NCBI GenBank assembly: GCA_027335965.1
Contig: DAHWGZ010000073.1
Location: 1 to 7,782 of the forward strand
Source: Acidiferrobacter sp.
GTDB lineage: Bacteria; Pseudomonadota; Gammaproteobacteria; Acidiferrobacterales; Acidiferrobacteraceae
Length of the DNA: 7,782 bases
Direction: 5' to 3'
This document shows, one piece after another, positions 1 through 6,988 of the stretch. The translations under genes and the position numbers were made by a program. Each line of letters starts with the position of its first letter. The first letter of the stretch is position 1. The notes under the pieces were generated by a model. It was not told where the DNA came from. It searched no databases and saw nothing but the letters and a program-made list of their open reading frames with translations.

Positions 1-872
1 CCATCATGGAAGTGGGCTCGGGAAACGGTCAGCTGGCGGTGGATACCCTAAGGGCCCTGGGACGCGACGGCCGGCTGCCGGACCGCTATTGGATGATCGA
101 GCGAAGCCCAAAGAGGCGCGCGGAGGCACAAGCACGCGTGGCCCGCGAGATCCCGGAATGGGCCGAGCGGGTGTCGGTGGTCGCCGACTGGCCGGATGAC
201 AAGGCCGTGATCATCGTTGCCAATGAACTCCTGGACGCGCTTCCGGCCGAGCGATTTCGCATGCGCCGCGGACAGGCCCATCCGCTGCTCGTGGCACGCG
301 ACGACAGCGGCGCGCTGGGCCTCGCCGAAGGTCCGGCGGACCTGGAAATGACGGCCGCGCTTCAAGACCTCGCGCTTGCCGACGGCTATGAATCCGAGGT
401 CCTGCCGGGTGTCGACGGCTTCTTGAAACAGGCCTCCGAGCATCTCGCGCGCGGCGTGATCCTGCTCATCGACTACGGCTTCCCGCGCGCCGAGTTTTAT
501 CATCCGCAACGCCACCAGGGGACGCTCATGTGTCATTTTCGCCAACATGCACACCCCGATCCCCTGATCCTGCCGGGCCTTCAGGACATCACCGTCCATG
601 TCGACTTCACGGCCGTCGCGCGCGGTGCCATCGCGCTCGGACTCGACCTCGCCGGCTACACGAGCCAGGGCGCCTTCCTGCTCGCGCTCGGCATCGGCGC
701 TGACATGCCCACCGATGAGCGCGAGGCCCTGCGCGCGCGCCAGGCCATCAAACGCCTCACGCTCCCGCACGAAATGGGGGAACTCTTCAAGGTCATCGCC
801 TTTAGCCGCGGCCTCGACGCCGGCCTCCAGGGCTTTTCCCTGCTCGACCGGCGCCGCTCGCTGGCCCTCTAG
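1..872 (+). CDS. MidA/NDUFAF7-family SAM-dependent methyltransferase (5' end outside window)
   Basis: Predicted class I SAM-dependent methyltransferase of the MidA (DUF185) family. The mitochondrial relative NDUFAF7 methylates an arginine of a complex I subunit; the substrate of bacterial members is not established. The frame is open through the left edge. The ATG at 6 lies inside the SAM-binding motif (MEVGSGNG), so it is not the true start; roughly the first 90-100 residues are probably missing, judged from a usual family length near 390. Numbering from that Met, the visible marks are the glycine-rich SAM loop (2-8), IERS (31-34, likely the ribose-binding acidic residue), NELLDALP (73-80), IDYGFPR (155-161), GTLMCHFRQH (172-181), the DPLILPG...DITVHVDFTAV block (185-204) and LPHEMGELFKV (253-263). 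These conserved blocks make the family call firm. The gene converges on cbbO, with 22 bases between the two stops and no U-tract terminator visible. Confidence 0.93.
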   Translation, partial: IMEVGSGNGQLAVDTLRALGRDGRLPDRYWMIERSPKRRAEAQARVAREIPEWAERVSVVADWPDDKAVIIVANELLDALPAERFRMRRGQAHPLLVARDDSGALGLAEGPADLEMTAALQDLALADGYESEVLPGVDGFLKQASEHLARGVILLIDYGFPRAEFYHPQRHQGTLMCHFRQHAHPDPLILPGLQDITVHVDFTAVARGAIALGLDLAGYTSQGAFLLALGIGADMPTDEREALRARQAIKRLTLPHEMGELFKVIAFSRGLDAGLQGFSLLDRRRSLAL

Positions 873-894
873 GCCGAAGGCCGCGGGACGACCG

Positions 895-3393
895 TCACGC
901 GCCAGCACGCAACCTGAGATAAACCTGCGGCAGACGCCGCGGCAGATCATCCAACCGGTCGATCACCAGGAAATGGCCGCGTCCGAAGATGCGTTCCAGG
1001 TAGGCGGAACCGGAGGCATCGAGCGTTATGCAAAACGCGTGTATGCCCTGGTCGGCCGCCTCCTTCACGGCCATGCGCGTGTCCTCGTGGAGATAGCGCT
1101 CGTCACCGCCGTCATCGTAATCGGCCGGGCGGCCGTCCGAGAGGATGAGCAGCAGGCGGCGCGCCGCCGGAGATCCGCCGAAGCGCACGCAGGCGTGGCG
1201 AATGGCGGCCCCCATGCGCGTGGCGAGACGCCCGGAGAGCCCGCCGAGCATGGCCTCGGTGTCGGGGGTCAAGCGCTGCGCGAAATCCTTGATCGGGTAA
1301 TAGCTCACGGCATCGCGATACTTGGAGGCAAACCCGGCGATGGCATAGCTGTCGCCGACCTCCTCGAGGGCGCGCGCAAACAGCAAAAGCGCGGCCTTCA
1401 TGCGGTCCACCACCCGGCCCTCGCCGTCGGCGGCCTGCTGCATGATGGAGGTCGAGAGATCCGCGAGCAGCAGCACCCCGGTGTCGCGCAGTAGGTGGCG
1501 GCGTCGGCGATAGATGCGCGGCGTCGGCCGGGCCCCGGTACGCCGGTCGGCGACGTACTCCACGGCGGCGTCGAGATCGAGTTCTTCGCCCTCGTTTTGG
1601 CGTCGTTGCGGCGCTGCGCGACGCGGCTTCTCGGCCTGGATGGCGCGCTTGAGCCGCTGTAGGACCGCGGCATGACGCGCCAAAAGCGCCTGCGCGCAGG
1701 CGCGATCGCGCTCCATGAGGTCGCGCTCCAGTACGCGCGTCCAGTCGTACCGATAGGCCTTGTCGCGATAGTCCCATTCCGGGTAGGGCAGGCCCTCCCC
1801 CGGCGGCCGCAGCCGGCGGCGATGCGCGCTGGTGGTGGCCGGCTGGGGCCTGCCGACGCCCACCCGGCCACCCGCACCGCTCGTATTTTCGGGCGGGAGC
1901 TCCATGTCCGGGTCGTGACCGGCGCTGACCGGCGCCGGACGCGCCGCGGCCGGGTCGCTGGTGGGCGAGGAACGGGGGTCGGTATCAGGCCCCGGCTGAT
2001 CTTCGCGCGCGATCGCGCGCGGGTAGACCGGGCGCGCGTGATTCGGCGAGCGCCCGGGGAGGTAGGCGGCGTCACGGCAGGCGAGGTAAAGCTCGGGGAG
2101 CGCGGACTCCTCATACAGCGCGCGCGCCTCGACCCAGGAGGTGACGAGATCGGCGTCGGGCGCAAGAAGCCTCGCCCAGGGACCGGTGGCGCGCGCCTGT
2201 CCGGCGAGCACCTCGAGGCCCTGGCACGCGAGATCGAAGTACGCGCCCGCCGGACCATCGGGCCGGGTGGTGGCCAGATCCAGAAGCCGCGGCACGTGGT
2301 TTGGCATCAGGGCCTGGATGCGCGCGTCGACGCGGAAGTCCTCGCACAGATCGAACAGCACCTGAAAGCGCGCGAGATCCGCGCCGAACAGCGCAAACAG
2401 CGGCCGCCACGTGACGCGCTGATCGGCATCGAGGGGCGGATGCCTCATCCCGGCCTCGGCAAACAGCCGCTCGATGGCCCCCTGCTCATAGGTCCCGAAA
2501 TGCAGGTGGCCGGCGTTGTGCAAAAGCGCGGCCAGGGCCTGTTCACGCGTCGGGAACGCCGGCGGCATGAACAGCGCGCGACCGTCGGTCTCGACGAAGG
2601 CCGGGGCCCCGACCCCGAGCGCCGCGGGCGCGAGCGCCGGGGTCACGCCGAACGCGGCGTGCGCGACAAGCGCCAGGAAGCGTTCATGTTCGGCGGTGCG
2701 GAACCCCGGGAGCACGGCCATCAGGGCCTCGTCGCTGTCTGGCCCCTCCAGGCGGAAAAACGCCTCGCCGCGCAGGCGGCCCGCCTTCAGGACGTCGGCC
2801 CCGCGCGTAAGCCACGCCATGAGGACCTCGCTCCCCCAGAGCGCGCGAACCTTGATCGCCCCCGGCAGCGCCAGGCCGGCCGGCAGGCCGCGTTCCCGGG
2901 CGAGCTCGGCGAGCGCGTCCAAGACCTCGCGAGCGCCGGCGAAACCGCGCCCGGCGGCGAGATCGGCCACCGGGGTCTCGAAGAACGCCGCGCCGCTGTC
3001 GGGATGGCGGCGCGCCCACTCGATACCCACCTCTCCCCAGCGGCGCGCGTCGTCGAGACCCAGCACCCGGACCGCCTCCGGGAAACTCGCGAGATAGGCG
3101 GTCAGCGCCTTCCACGACCCGCGAAACGCCAGGAAACCCCGCGCCTGCCCCGTCCAGACATCGACCGCGCCCACGTCGCGCGCAAGTCCCGGACTCGCGC
3201 GCAGAAAGGCCTTGCCGCCGTCACGATCGTGCAGAAAGAGGTCGCGGCCGGTCTCGGCCCAGCACGCCACGGTCTGCGCCCCGCAGGCCTCGAGGGCGGG
3301 AAGCGCGGCGCTGAGGTCGCGATGGGCCACGAAGCTCAGTTCCTTGAGCTCGCTCACGACCAGCGCAAGCCGCGCCTCGGGATCCTCGGTCAT
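895..3393 (-). CDS. cbbO: CbbO/NorD-type von Willebrand factor A domain protein, probable Rubisco activase adaptor
   Basis: 832-residue partner of the CbbQ ATPase encoded just upstream. In characterised systems CbbO docks on the hexameric CbbQ ring and uses its VWA domain to grip Rubisco, so that inhibitory sugar phosphates are released. The VWA domain is C-terminal (about 635-832) with a complete MIDAS metal site: D645, S647 and S649 in DLSTS, T725 in ATRMG, and D753 in LSDGRP. Before it lie an N-terminal helical region (1-240), a segment with HNAGHLHFG (292-300) and EDFRVDARI (351-359) typical of NorD/CbbO-like proteins, a Pro/Ala/Arg-rich linker (about 445-535), and the family block [15 protein letters not shown] (537-551). 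The ATG overlaps the cbbQ stop as ATGA and has no good ribosome-binding site of its own, so translational coupling is likely. NorD is the main alternative; the length fits CbbO better, since NorD is usually shorter. No Rubisco gene lies in the window. Confidence 0.88.
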   Translation of the reverse strand: MTEDPEARLALVVSELKELSFVAHRDLSAALPALEACGAQTVACWAETGRDLFLHDRDGGKAFLRASPGLARDVGAVDVWTGQARGFLAFRGSWKALTAYLASFPEAVRVLGLDDARRWGEVGIEWARRHPDSGAAFFETPVADLAAGRGFAGAREVLDALAELARERGLPAGLALPGAIKVRALWGSEVLMAWLTRGADVLKAGRLRGEAFFRLEGPDSDEALMAVLPGFRTAEHERFLALVAHAAFGVTPALAPAALGVGAPAFVETDGRALFMPPAFPTREQALAALLHNAGHLHFGTYEQGAIERLFAEAGMRHPPLDADQRVTWRPLFALFGADLARFQVLFDLCEDFRVDARIQALMPNHVPRLLDLATTRPDGPAGAYFDLACQGLEVLAGQARATGPWARLLAPDADLVTSWVEARALYEESALPELYLACRDAAYLPGRSPNHARPVYPRAIAREDQPGPDTDPRSSPTSDPAAARPAPVSAGHDPDMELPPENTSGAGGRVGVGRPQPATTSAHRRRLRPPGEGLPYPEWDYRDKAYRYDWTRVLERDLMERDRACAQALLARHAAVLQRLKRAIQAEKPRRAAPQRRQNEGEELDLDAAVEYVADRRTGARPTPRIYRRRRHLLRDTGVLLLADLSTSIMQQAADGEGRVVDRMKAALLLFARALEEVGDSYAIAGFASKYRDAVSYYPIKDFAQRLTPDTEAMLGGLSGRLATRMGAAIRHACVRFGGSPAARRLLLILSDGRPADYDDGGDERYLHEDTRMAVKEAADQGIHAFCITLDASGSAYLERIFGRGHFLVIDRLDDLPRRLPQVYLRLRAGA
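1686..1703. repeat. 18-bp perfect palindrome inside cbbO
   Basis: GCGCCTGCG followed immediately by its reverse complement. It lies in the codons for about residues 564-570 of CbbO, and GCGATCGC follows at 1702-1709. It is fully explained as coding sequence; biased third positions can create such palindromes. Confidence 0.3.
2004..2021. repeat. 18-bp CG-alternating palindrome inside cbbO
   Basis: Perfect palindrome centred on GATC, with alternating CG on both arms and the octamer GCGATCGC at its core. It encodes part of the Pro/Arg-rich linker of CbbO (about residues 458-463). A structural or regulatory role is possible but nothing beyond the sequence supports it. Confidence 0.25.
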
Positions 3394-4244
3394 GCCGCCA
3401 GCAGATGCGCCTTGACGATCTCGCGCAGGGCCATGGCGAGCTCGTCATCGTCCGTGAGCGGGTTGACGAGCGCCGCCTCGCCGGCCTCCAGGGGCGGCAG
3501 GCCGGCGGCGATCAAGGAGGCGGCGTAGACCAGCGAGCGCGTCGAGCTGGCCTCGTCTAGCCCGTGGTCCTTGAGGGTCCGGGCCTTGTGCGCGATCGCC
3601 ACGAGCCGCGCCGCCAATTCGGCATCCAGCCCCGCGACCTCGTTTTGCAGGATGCGCGCCTCGACCTCGGCGCTCGGATAGCGGAAATCGATGGCCACGA
3701 AGCGCTGCTTGGTCGAGGGCTTCAGGTCCTTCAGCACCGTCTGATACCCCGGGTTGTAGGAGATGACCAGCAGGAAGTCCTCGTGCGCCTCGATCTCCAG
3801 CCCGCGCTTTTCGAGCGGCAGGCGCCGCCTGTGATCGGTCAGGGGATGAATGATGACGGTGGAGTCGGTGCGTGCCTCGACGATCTCATCGAGATAACAG
3901 ACGGCGCCGGCCTTGACGGCGCGGGTGAGGGGGCCGTCCTGCCAGACCGTCGATTCGCCGTCGAGCAGGAAGCGGCCGACGAGATCGGCGCTCGTCAGGT
4001 CCTCGTGGCACGACACCGAGACCAGCGGGCGGCCCAGGCGGTGGGTCATATGCTCGAGGAAACGGGTCTTGCCGCAGCCCGTCGGGCCCTTCAGCATGAC
4101 TGGCAGGCGCCGCCGCCAGGCGGCCTCGAAGATCGCGACCTCGCGGCCCTGAGGCTCATAGTAGGGGCCGTCTCCGGCCTCCGGGGCCTGCACGATATCG
4201 CGCTCCACGCCCCGCAATCGATCGATCAAGCCTCGCATGCGCAT
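3390..4244 (-). CDS. cbbQ: CbbQ/NirQ/NorQ-family AAA+ ATPase, probable Rubisco activase motor
   Basis: MoxR-group AAA+ ATPase that acts with CbbO as a Rubisco activase; related NorQ/NirQ proteins mature nitric oxide reductase. Residues are numbered from the longest ATG start at 4277. Walker A is GPTGCGKT (64-71), Walker B ends in YLDE (128-131), the insert [14 protein letters not shown] (144-157) follows, sensor 1 is the Asn of SYNPGYQ (175), an arginine-finger candidate lies in STKQRF (188-193), and a sensor-2-like Arg lies in SSTRSLVYA (244-252). The stretches around [13 protein letters not shown] and the Walker motifs are classic CbbQ. I chose the ATG at 4244 (284 residues) because GGACGGGGG precedes it. 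The ATG at 4277 would add 11 residues but has no ribosome-binding site and abuts a hairpin; 4238 is also possible. Even so the N-terminus is slightly longer than usual (family about 265-275). The stop overlaps the cbbO start by four bases, and cca lies just upstream on the same strand. Confidence 0.9.
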   Translation of the reverse strand: MRMRGLIDRLRGVERDIVQAPEAGDGPYYEPQGREVAIFEAAWRRRLPVMLKGPTGCGKTRFLEHMTHRLGRPLVSVSCHEDLTSADLVGRFLLDGESTVWQDGPLTRAVKAGAVCYLDEIVEARTDSTVIIHPLTDHRRRLPLEKRGLEIEAHEDFLLVISYNPGYQTVLKDLKPSTKQRFVAIDFRYPSAEVEARILQNEVAGLDAELAARLVAIAHKARTLKDHGLDEASSTRSLVYAASLIAAGLPPLEAGEAALVNPLTDDDELAMALREIVKAHLLAA

Positions 4245-4253
4245 CCCCCGTCC
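4245..4253 (-). promoter_or_regulatory. Probable ribosome-binding site deciding the cbbQ start
   Basis: On the minus strand GGACGGGGG lies directly before the ATG at 4244, with GGA six bases from it, and nine bases before an alternative ATG at 4238 (GGA 12 and the G run six bases away). The upstream in-frame ATG at 4277 lacks any comparable purine-rich element. This is the reason for preferring the shorter protein. The match to the anti-Shine-Dalgarno consensus is only partial. Confidence 0.4.
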
Positions 4254-4277
4254 AATGAGGGCATGATACCTGTCCAT

Positions 4278-4294
4278 GCGGTGAATGCCACCGC
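4278..4294 (-). other. Intercistronic stem-loop between cca and cbbQ
   Basis: A perfect 6-bp GC-rich stem (GCGGTG/CACCGC) with a 5-base loop sits in the short cca-cbbQ gap and ends exactly at the ATG at 4277. No T tract follows, so it is not a normal intrinsic terminator. It could protect or define an mRNA end after cca, or block initiation at 4277. A 6-bp stem can also occur by chance in DNA this GC-rich. Confidence 0.35.
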
Positions 4295-4313
4295 CCCGGC
4301 GCGAAAGACGGGC

Positions 4314-5531
4314 TTACGACCAGTCCGGCTTCAGGGCGGCGATGAGCTCCGTGCGCGATGCGCGGATGCGTTCGCGTATCTGATCCCCGCCAAGGCCCTG
4401 GGCGGCCCACTCGCGACCCGATACCGCGGCCGACGCATCCCGCGCCGCGCGCAGCCATTGGACCTGCGGGTAGGGGCGGTCCTCGAGACCCAATCGACCA
4501 CGGGCATCGGCCTCGCAGGCCGCGAGGAACTCCGAGAAGCGCTCCGGCCTGCGAAAGCCGTCGACGGCCTCGATGAGGCGCAGCACGGTCACCGGCCGCA
4601 GGCGCGCGGCGCCATGGACCTGGAGATGGTAAGCGGCCACGGCGCGCGCGAGCGCGCGATGCTCCACCGGGGCCTTGAGGCGCGCGCACACCTCGTCCAC
4701 GAGACCCACGCCGCGCCCCTCGTGGCCCTTGTGGGAGGGCCATTCGGCCTGGGGCGTGAGCCCCTTGCCGAGATCATGCAGGAGCACCGCGAAGCGCGCG
4801 CGGGGCGTGAGCCCCAGCCGCGCGGCCTGCCGGAGCGCCAGCAGGATGTGCGCGCCGGTGTCCTCCTCGGGGTGGTGAGCGAGCGGCTGCGGGACGCCAA
4901 ACAGGCGATCGATCTCCGGAAACTGCACCGCCAGCGCCCCACAGGCGCGCAGCACCTCGACAAAGAGCCAGGGATGCGGCTCCCCCAAGGCCCGGTCGAG
5001 TTCGGTGAACACGCGCTCCGGCACCAGGGCGGACACCTCGCCGGACGCGACCATCGAGCGCATGAGGGTCATGGTCTCGGCGGCCACGGCGAAACCAAAG
5101 CGCGCCGCGAAGCGCGCCACCCGCAGGATGCGCACGGGGTCTTCGGCAAACGCGGGGCTGACGTGACGCAAGATCCCGGCGCGCAGGTCGGCATGGCCCC
5201 CGTAAGGATCGATCAGCGCCCCATCCTCGGCGCGCGCCATGGCGTTGATGGTGAGGTCGCGGCGCCCCAGATCCTCCATGAGGGTCACGGTGGGATCGGC
5301 GTGCACCGCGAAGCCGCGATAGCCGGGCGCGGTCTTGCGCTCGGTACGCGCGAGCGCGTACTCGCTGTGGGTCTCGGGGTGAAGGAACACCGGAAAGTCC
5401 ATGCCCACGCGCCGAAAGCCGCGCGCCTCCATCTCTTGCGGCGTGCTGCCGACCACGACATAATCCCGGTCGATGACCGGTCTTCCCAGAAGATCGTCGC
5501 GCACCGCACCGCCTACTAGATAGGTCTCCAT
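4314..5531 (-). CDS. cca: Multifunctional CCA protein: tRNA nucleotidyltransferase with HD domain
   Basis: Adds or repairs the 3'-terminal CCA of tRNAs in the cytoplasm without a nucleic acid template. The 405-residue protein matches the E. coli enzyme along its whole length. Visible marks are LVGGAVRD (5-12), the catalytic metal-binding pair D21 and D23 in DRD, the RRDLTINA motif (90-97), HVSPAFAEDPVRILRVARFAARF (123-145) and PERVFTELDRAL (171-182). The HD phosphohydrolase domain is marked by HHPEEDTGAH (219-228) and LLHDLGKGLTP (250-260). This HD domain gives gamma/betaproteobacterial enzymes extra phosphatase and phosphodiesterase activities. The start is the ATG at 5531 because METYLVGGAVRD aligns with the E. 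coli N-terminus. An in-frame ATG at 5564 would add 11 unconserved residues, and no ribosome-binding site is seen there. The gene is probably the first of a cca-cbbQ-cbbO transcript. It is head to head with the aminopeptidase, so its promoter must lie inside that gene. Confidence 0.96.
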   Translation of the reverse strand: METYLVGGAVRDDLLGRPVIDRDYVVVGSTPQEMEARGFRRVGMDFPVFLHPETHSEYALARTERKTAPGYRGFAVHADPTVTLMEDLGRRDLTINAMARAEDGALIDPYGGHADLRAGILRHVSPAFAEDPVRILRVARFAARFGFAVAAETMTLMRSMVASGEVSALVPERVFTELDRALGEPHPWLFVEVLRACGALAVQFPEIDRLFGVPQPLAHHPEEDTGAHILLALRQAARLGLTPRARFAVLLHDLGKGLTPQAEWPSHKGHEGRGVGLVDEVCARLKAPVEHRALARAVAAYHLQVHGAARLRPVTVLRLIEAVDGFRRPERFSEFLAACEADARGRLGLEDRPYPQVQWLRAARDASAAVSGREWAAQGLGGDQIRERIRASRTELIAALKPDWS

Positions 5532-5534
5532 ATG
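5529..5534. other. Shared divergent start palindrome CATATG
   Basis: One hexamer carries both divergent start codons: CAT at 5529-5531 is the ATG of cca on the minus strand, and ATG at 5532-5534 starts the aminopeptidase on the plus strand. There is no intergenic DNA. A weak GGGA lies three bases before the cca ATG and a weak AGG seven bases before the aminopeptidase ATG. Each leader and promoter must therefore lie inside the other gene. Confidence 0.7.
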
Positions 5535-6737
5535 TCCCGCGAGCGTGTCGGCCAAGGCCGCCATTGTATCGGCTTCGCGCTCGCCGTGCTTGTAGCGGGG
5601 GCGCTATCCGGGTGCGCGCTCCCCTACTACGCGCAGGCCGTGGGGGGCGAGATCGGCATCATGCGTGCCGAACGCCCGATCGCGCATGTGCTCGCGGACC
5701 CAACCACCCCGCCTTCCCTCAAGGCCCGCCTGCGCTACGTCTTGAAGGTGCGGCAATTCGCGCGCGCGCGCCTGGGGCTTGAGCTCCATGGAAATTACCG
5801 CGACTACGCCAACCTCCATCGCCCCTACGTGGTCTGGAACGTCTTCGCCGCCCGCCGCCTCAGCCTGACATTGAAACGCTGGTGCTTTCCGTTCGCGGGC
5901 TGCGTGGCCTATCGCGGCTATTTCTCGCAAGCCAGGGCGCGGCGCACCGCGCGCGCCCTTTCGCGAAAGGGCTATGACGTCTTCGTGGGCGGGGTGCCGG
6001 CCTTCGCCACGCTCGGTTACCTGCGCGACCCGGTCTTGAACACCTTTCTGGGCTATCCGCGCGCGACCATCGCGCACATCATCTTCCATGAACTGGCGCA
6101 CGACCTCATCTATGTGCCGAACGCCACCACTTTCGATGAATCGTTCGCCGATGCCGTGGCCGCCGTCGGGGTCCGCCGTTTCCTGGATTCCGAGGGGACC
6201 CCGGCCGAACGCCGGATCTATCGGCGGCGTCGCGCGCGCCACGAGGCCGTGATCGCGCTCATGAGCGCCTGCCGGGCGCGGCTTGCGCGGATCTACGGCA
6301 ACCCGGCCTTGAGTCGGAGGCGGAAACTCGAGGCCAAGCGCGCCGCCTACCGCGCGCTGCGCGCGGGCTTTGGCGCGCTCGTGCGCCGCTGGCACGGCAG
6401 CCATGGCTACCGCGCCTTCTTTCGCAAACACTTCAACAACGCCCTGCTGGGAGCCGACATGAGCTACGAGGGCCTGGTGCCGGCGTTCCGGCGGCTGCTG
6501 GCCCTGGAAAATGGCGAGCTCCCGGCGTTCTTCCGGGCGGTGCGCTGGTATGGGGGGCTGCCTGCGCCGTTCCGCGACCGGGAACTGCGCAGCCGCGGGG
6601 GTCTAGTCGAACGTCTCCCCGCCGTTCAGCAGGCGCAAGGGCGCGCCGGCCTCCAGGGGGCCGCGGGGGGCCTTGTGGGCGCGCAGCGCCCGCGCCTGCC
6701 GCGCCTGGTCGAGCACCGGCCGCACAATCAAGCGTAG
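5532..6737 (+). CDS. Predicted zinc aminopeptidase lipoprotein (COG4324/PF10023 type)
   Basis: Predicted membrane-anchored zinc peptidase; the family name is a prediction and the substrate is unknown. The N-terminus is a lipoprotein signal: a short basic start, a hydrophobic stretch (about 13-25) and the lipobox LSGC with the lipidated Cys at 28. Position +2 is Ala, which in enterobacterial rules favours outer-membrane sorting. The zinc motif is HELAH (186-190), followed by FDESFAD (201-207), whose Glu203 is the likely third ligand. The block FNNALLGADMSYEGLVPAF (301-319) is also family-like. ATG 5532 is the only start that gives a full signal peptide; a stop lies in frame at 5517-5519. Conserved sequence fades near residue 350. 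The last 44 residues are low-complexity Gly/Arg/Leu-rich sequence read across the opposite-strand RRM gene, so the native C-terminus may be shorter. Family assignment is good; catalytic role is inferred from the motif. Confidence 0.85.
   Translation: MSRERVGQGRHCIGFALAVLVAGALSGCALPYYAQAVGGEIGIMRAERPIAHVLADPTTPPSLKARLRYVLKVRQFARARLGLELHGNYRDYANLHRPYVVWNVFAARRLSLTLKRWCFPFAGCVAYRGYFSQARARRTARALSRKGYDVFVGGVPAFATLGYLRDPVLNTFLGYPRATIAHIIFHELAHDLIYVPNATTFDESFADAVAAVGVRRFLDSEGTPAERRIYRRRRARHEAVIALMSACRARLARIYGNPALSRRRKLEAKRAAYRALRAGFGALVRRWHGSHGYRAFFRKHFNNALLGADMSYEGLVPAFRRLLALENGELPAFFRAVRWYGGLPAPFRDRELRSRGGLVERLPAVQQAQGRAGLQGAAGGLVGAQRPRLPRLVEHRPHNQA
6595..6622. other. Stem-loop with CTAG at the aminopeptidase/RRM convergence
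   Basis: GCGGGG (6595-6600) and CCCCGC (6617-6622) form a perfect 6-bp stem around a 16-base loop. The loop contains CTAG (6603-6606). Its minus-strand TAG is the stop of the RRM gene; its plus-strand TAG is one frame away from the aminopeptidase. There is no U tract on either side, so a classical terminator is not supported, although the site is where a bidirectional transcript end would be expected. Confidence 0.35.
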
Positions 6738-6944
6738 GCCTTTCAAGTACTTGCCGTTCATGGCATTGACCGCGAGGTTCGCCTGACCTTCATCGGCGAC
6801 CGCGACAAAGGCGTATCCGCGGCTCTCGCGGTCCCCGCCGGGGGGCGCCAAGCGCACGAACACGATATGCCCGAGCCCCTCGAATATGATCTCGAGATCG
6901 GCCTCGGTGACCATCCGGGACAAATTCCCGATATAAAGATTCAT
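6603..6944 (-). CDS. Small single-RRM RNA-binding protein
   Basis: A 113-residue cytoplasmic protein made mostly of one RNA recognition motif. RNP2 is LYIGNL (3-8) and RNP1 is RGYAFVAV (42-49), with the two aromatic residues expected to stack on RNA bases (Tyr4 and Phe46, with Tyr44). The spacing and the end of the fold at about residue 77 (LIVRPV) are normal. The tail (about 78-113) is Arg/Ala-rich then Gly/Leu-rich and of unknown role. The ATG at 6944 is chosen because MNLYIGNL is the typical start and GAGGGG lies 10 bases upstream; an ATG at 6983 would add 13 unconserved residues. Such proteins resemble cyanobacterial Rbp and glycine-rich RRM proteins; their RNA targets in proteobacteria are not known. 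The last 135 bases overlap the opposite-strand aminopeptidase frame. Confidence 0.9.
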   Translation of the reverse strand: MNLYIGNLSRMVTEADLEIIFEGLGHIVFVRLAPPGGDRESRGYAFVAVADEGQANLAVNAMNGKYLKGLRLIVRPVLDQARQARALRAHKAPRGPLEAGAPLRLLNGGETFD

Positions 6945-6954
6945 GAGTCGCAAA

Positions 6955-6960
6955 CCCCTC
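6955..6960 (-). promoter_or_regulatory. Ribosome-binding site of the RRM gene
   Basis: GAGGGG on the minus strand, 10 bases before the ATG at 6944. It is purine-rich and close to the Shine-Dalgarno consensus at a slightly long spacing. It favours the 6944 start over the in-frame ATG at 6983. Confidence 0.55.
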
Positions 6961-6988
6961 GCATGGTCGCACATCGTCGACACACCTT

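Noticed and set aside
872..882. Small inverted repeat GGCC-GAA-GGCC at the midA stop as a bidirectional terminator
   Set aside because: Only a 4-bp stem with a 3-base loop and no T tract on either strand. Stems of this size are frequent by chance at this base composition.
48..950. Minus-strand frame opposite midA, and the plus-strand frame at 598-1494
   Set aside because: Both are shadows of midA and cbbO, which carry clear family motifs; the alternative translations have none.
1672..3528. Open plus-strand frame of 618 codons opposite cbbO and the end of cbbQ
   Set aside because: It is antisense to well-supported genes. Its product is Arg/Gly/Ala-rich with no recognisable domain, and long antisense frames are expected in GC-rich coding DNA.
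3564..5519. Open plus-strand frame of 651 codons opposite cbbQ and cca
   Set aside because: It mirrors two conserved genes, its composition is typical of antisense translation of GC-rich codons, and no family motif is visible.
5759..5769. Alternating CG tract as a Z-DNA or regulatory element
   Set aside because: It encodes an Arg/Ala run in the aminopeptidase. Similar CG runs occur throughout the window and follow from codon bias.
5604..6431. Minus-strand frame of 275 codons opposite the aminopeptidase
   Set aside because: No domain or motif is visible, and the plus-strand product has a lipobox and zinc motif that account for the region.
6945..6983. N-terminal extension of the RRM protein from the ATG at 6983
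   Set aside because: The extra 13 residues are not part of the fold. A good ribosome-binding site and the typical MNLYIGNL start both point to 6944.
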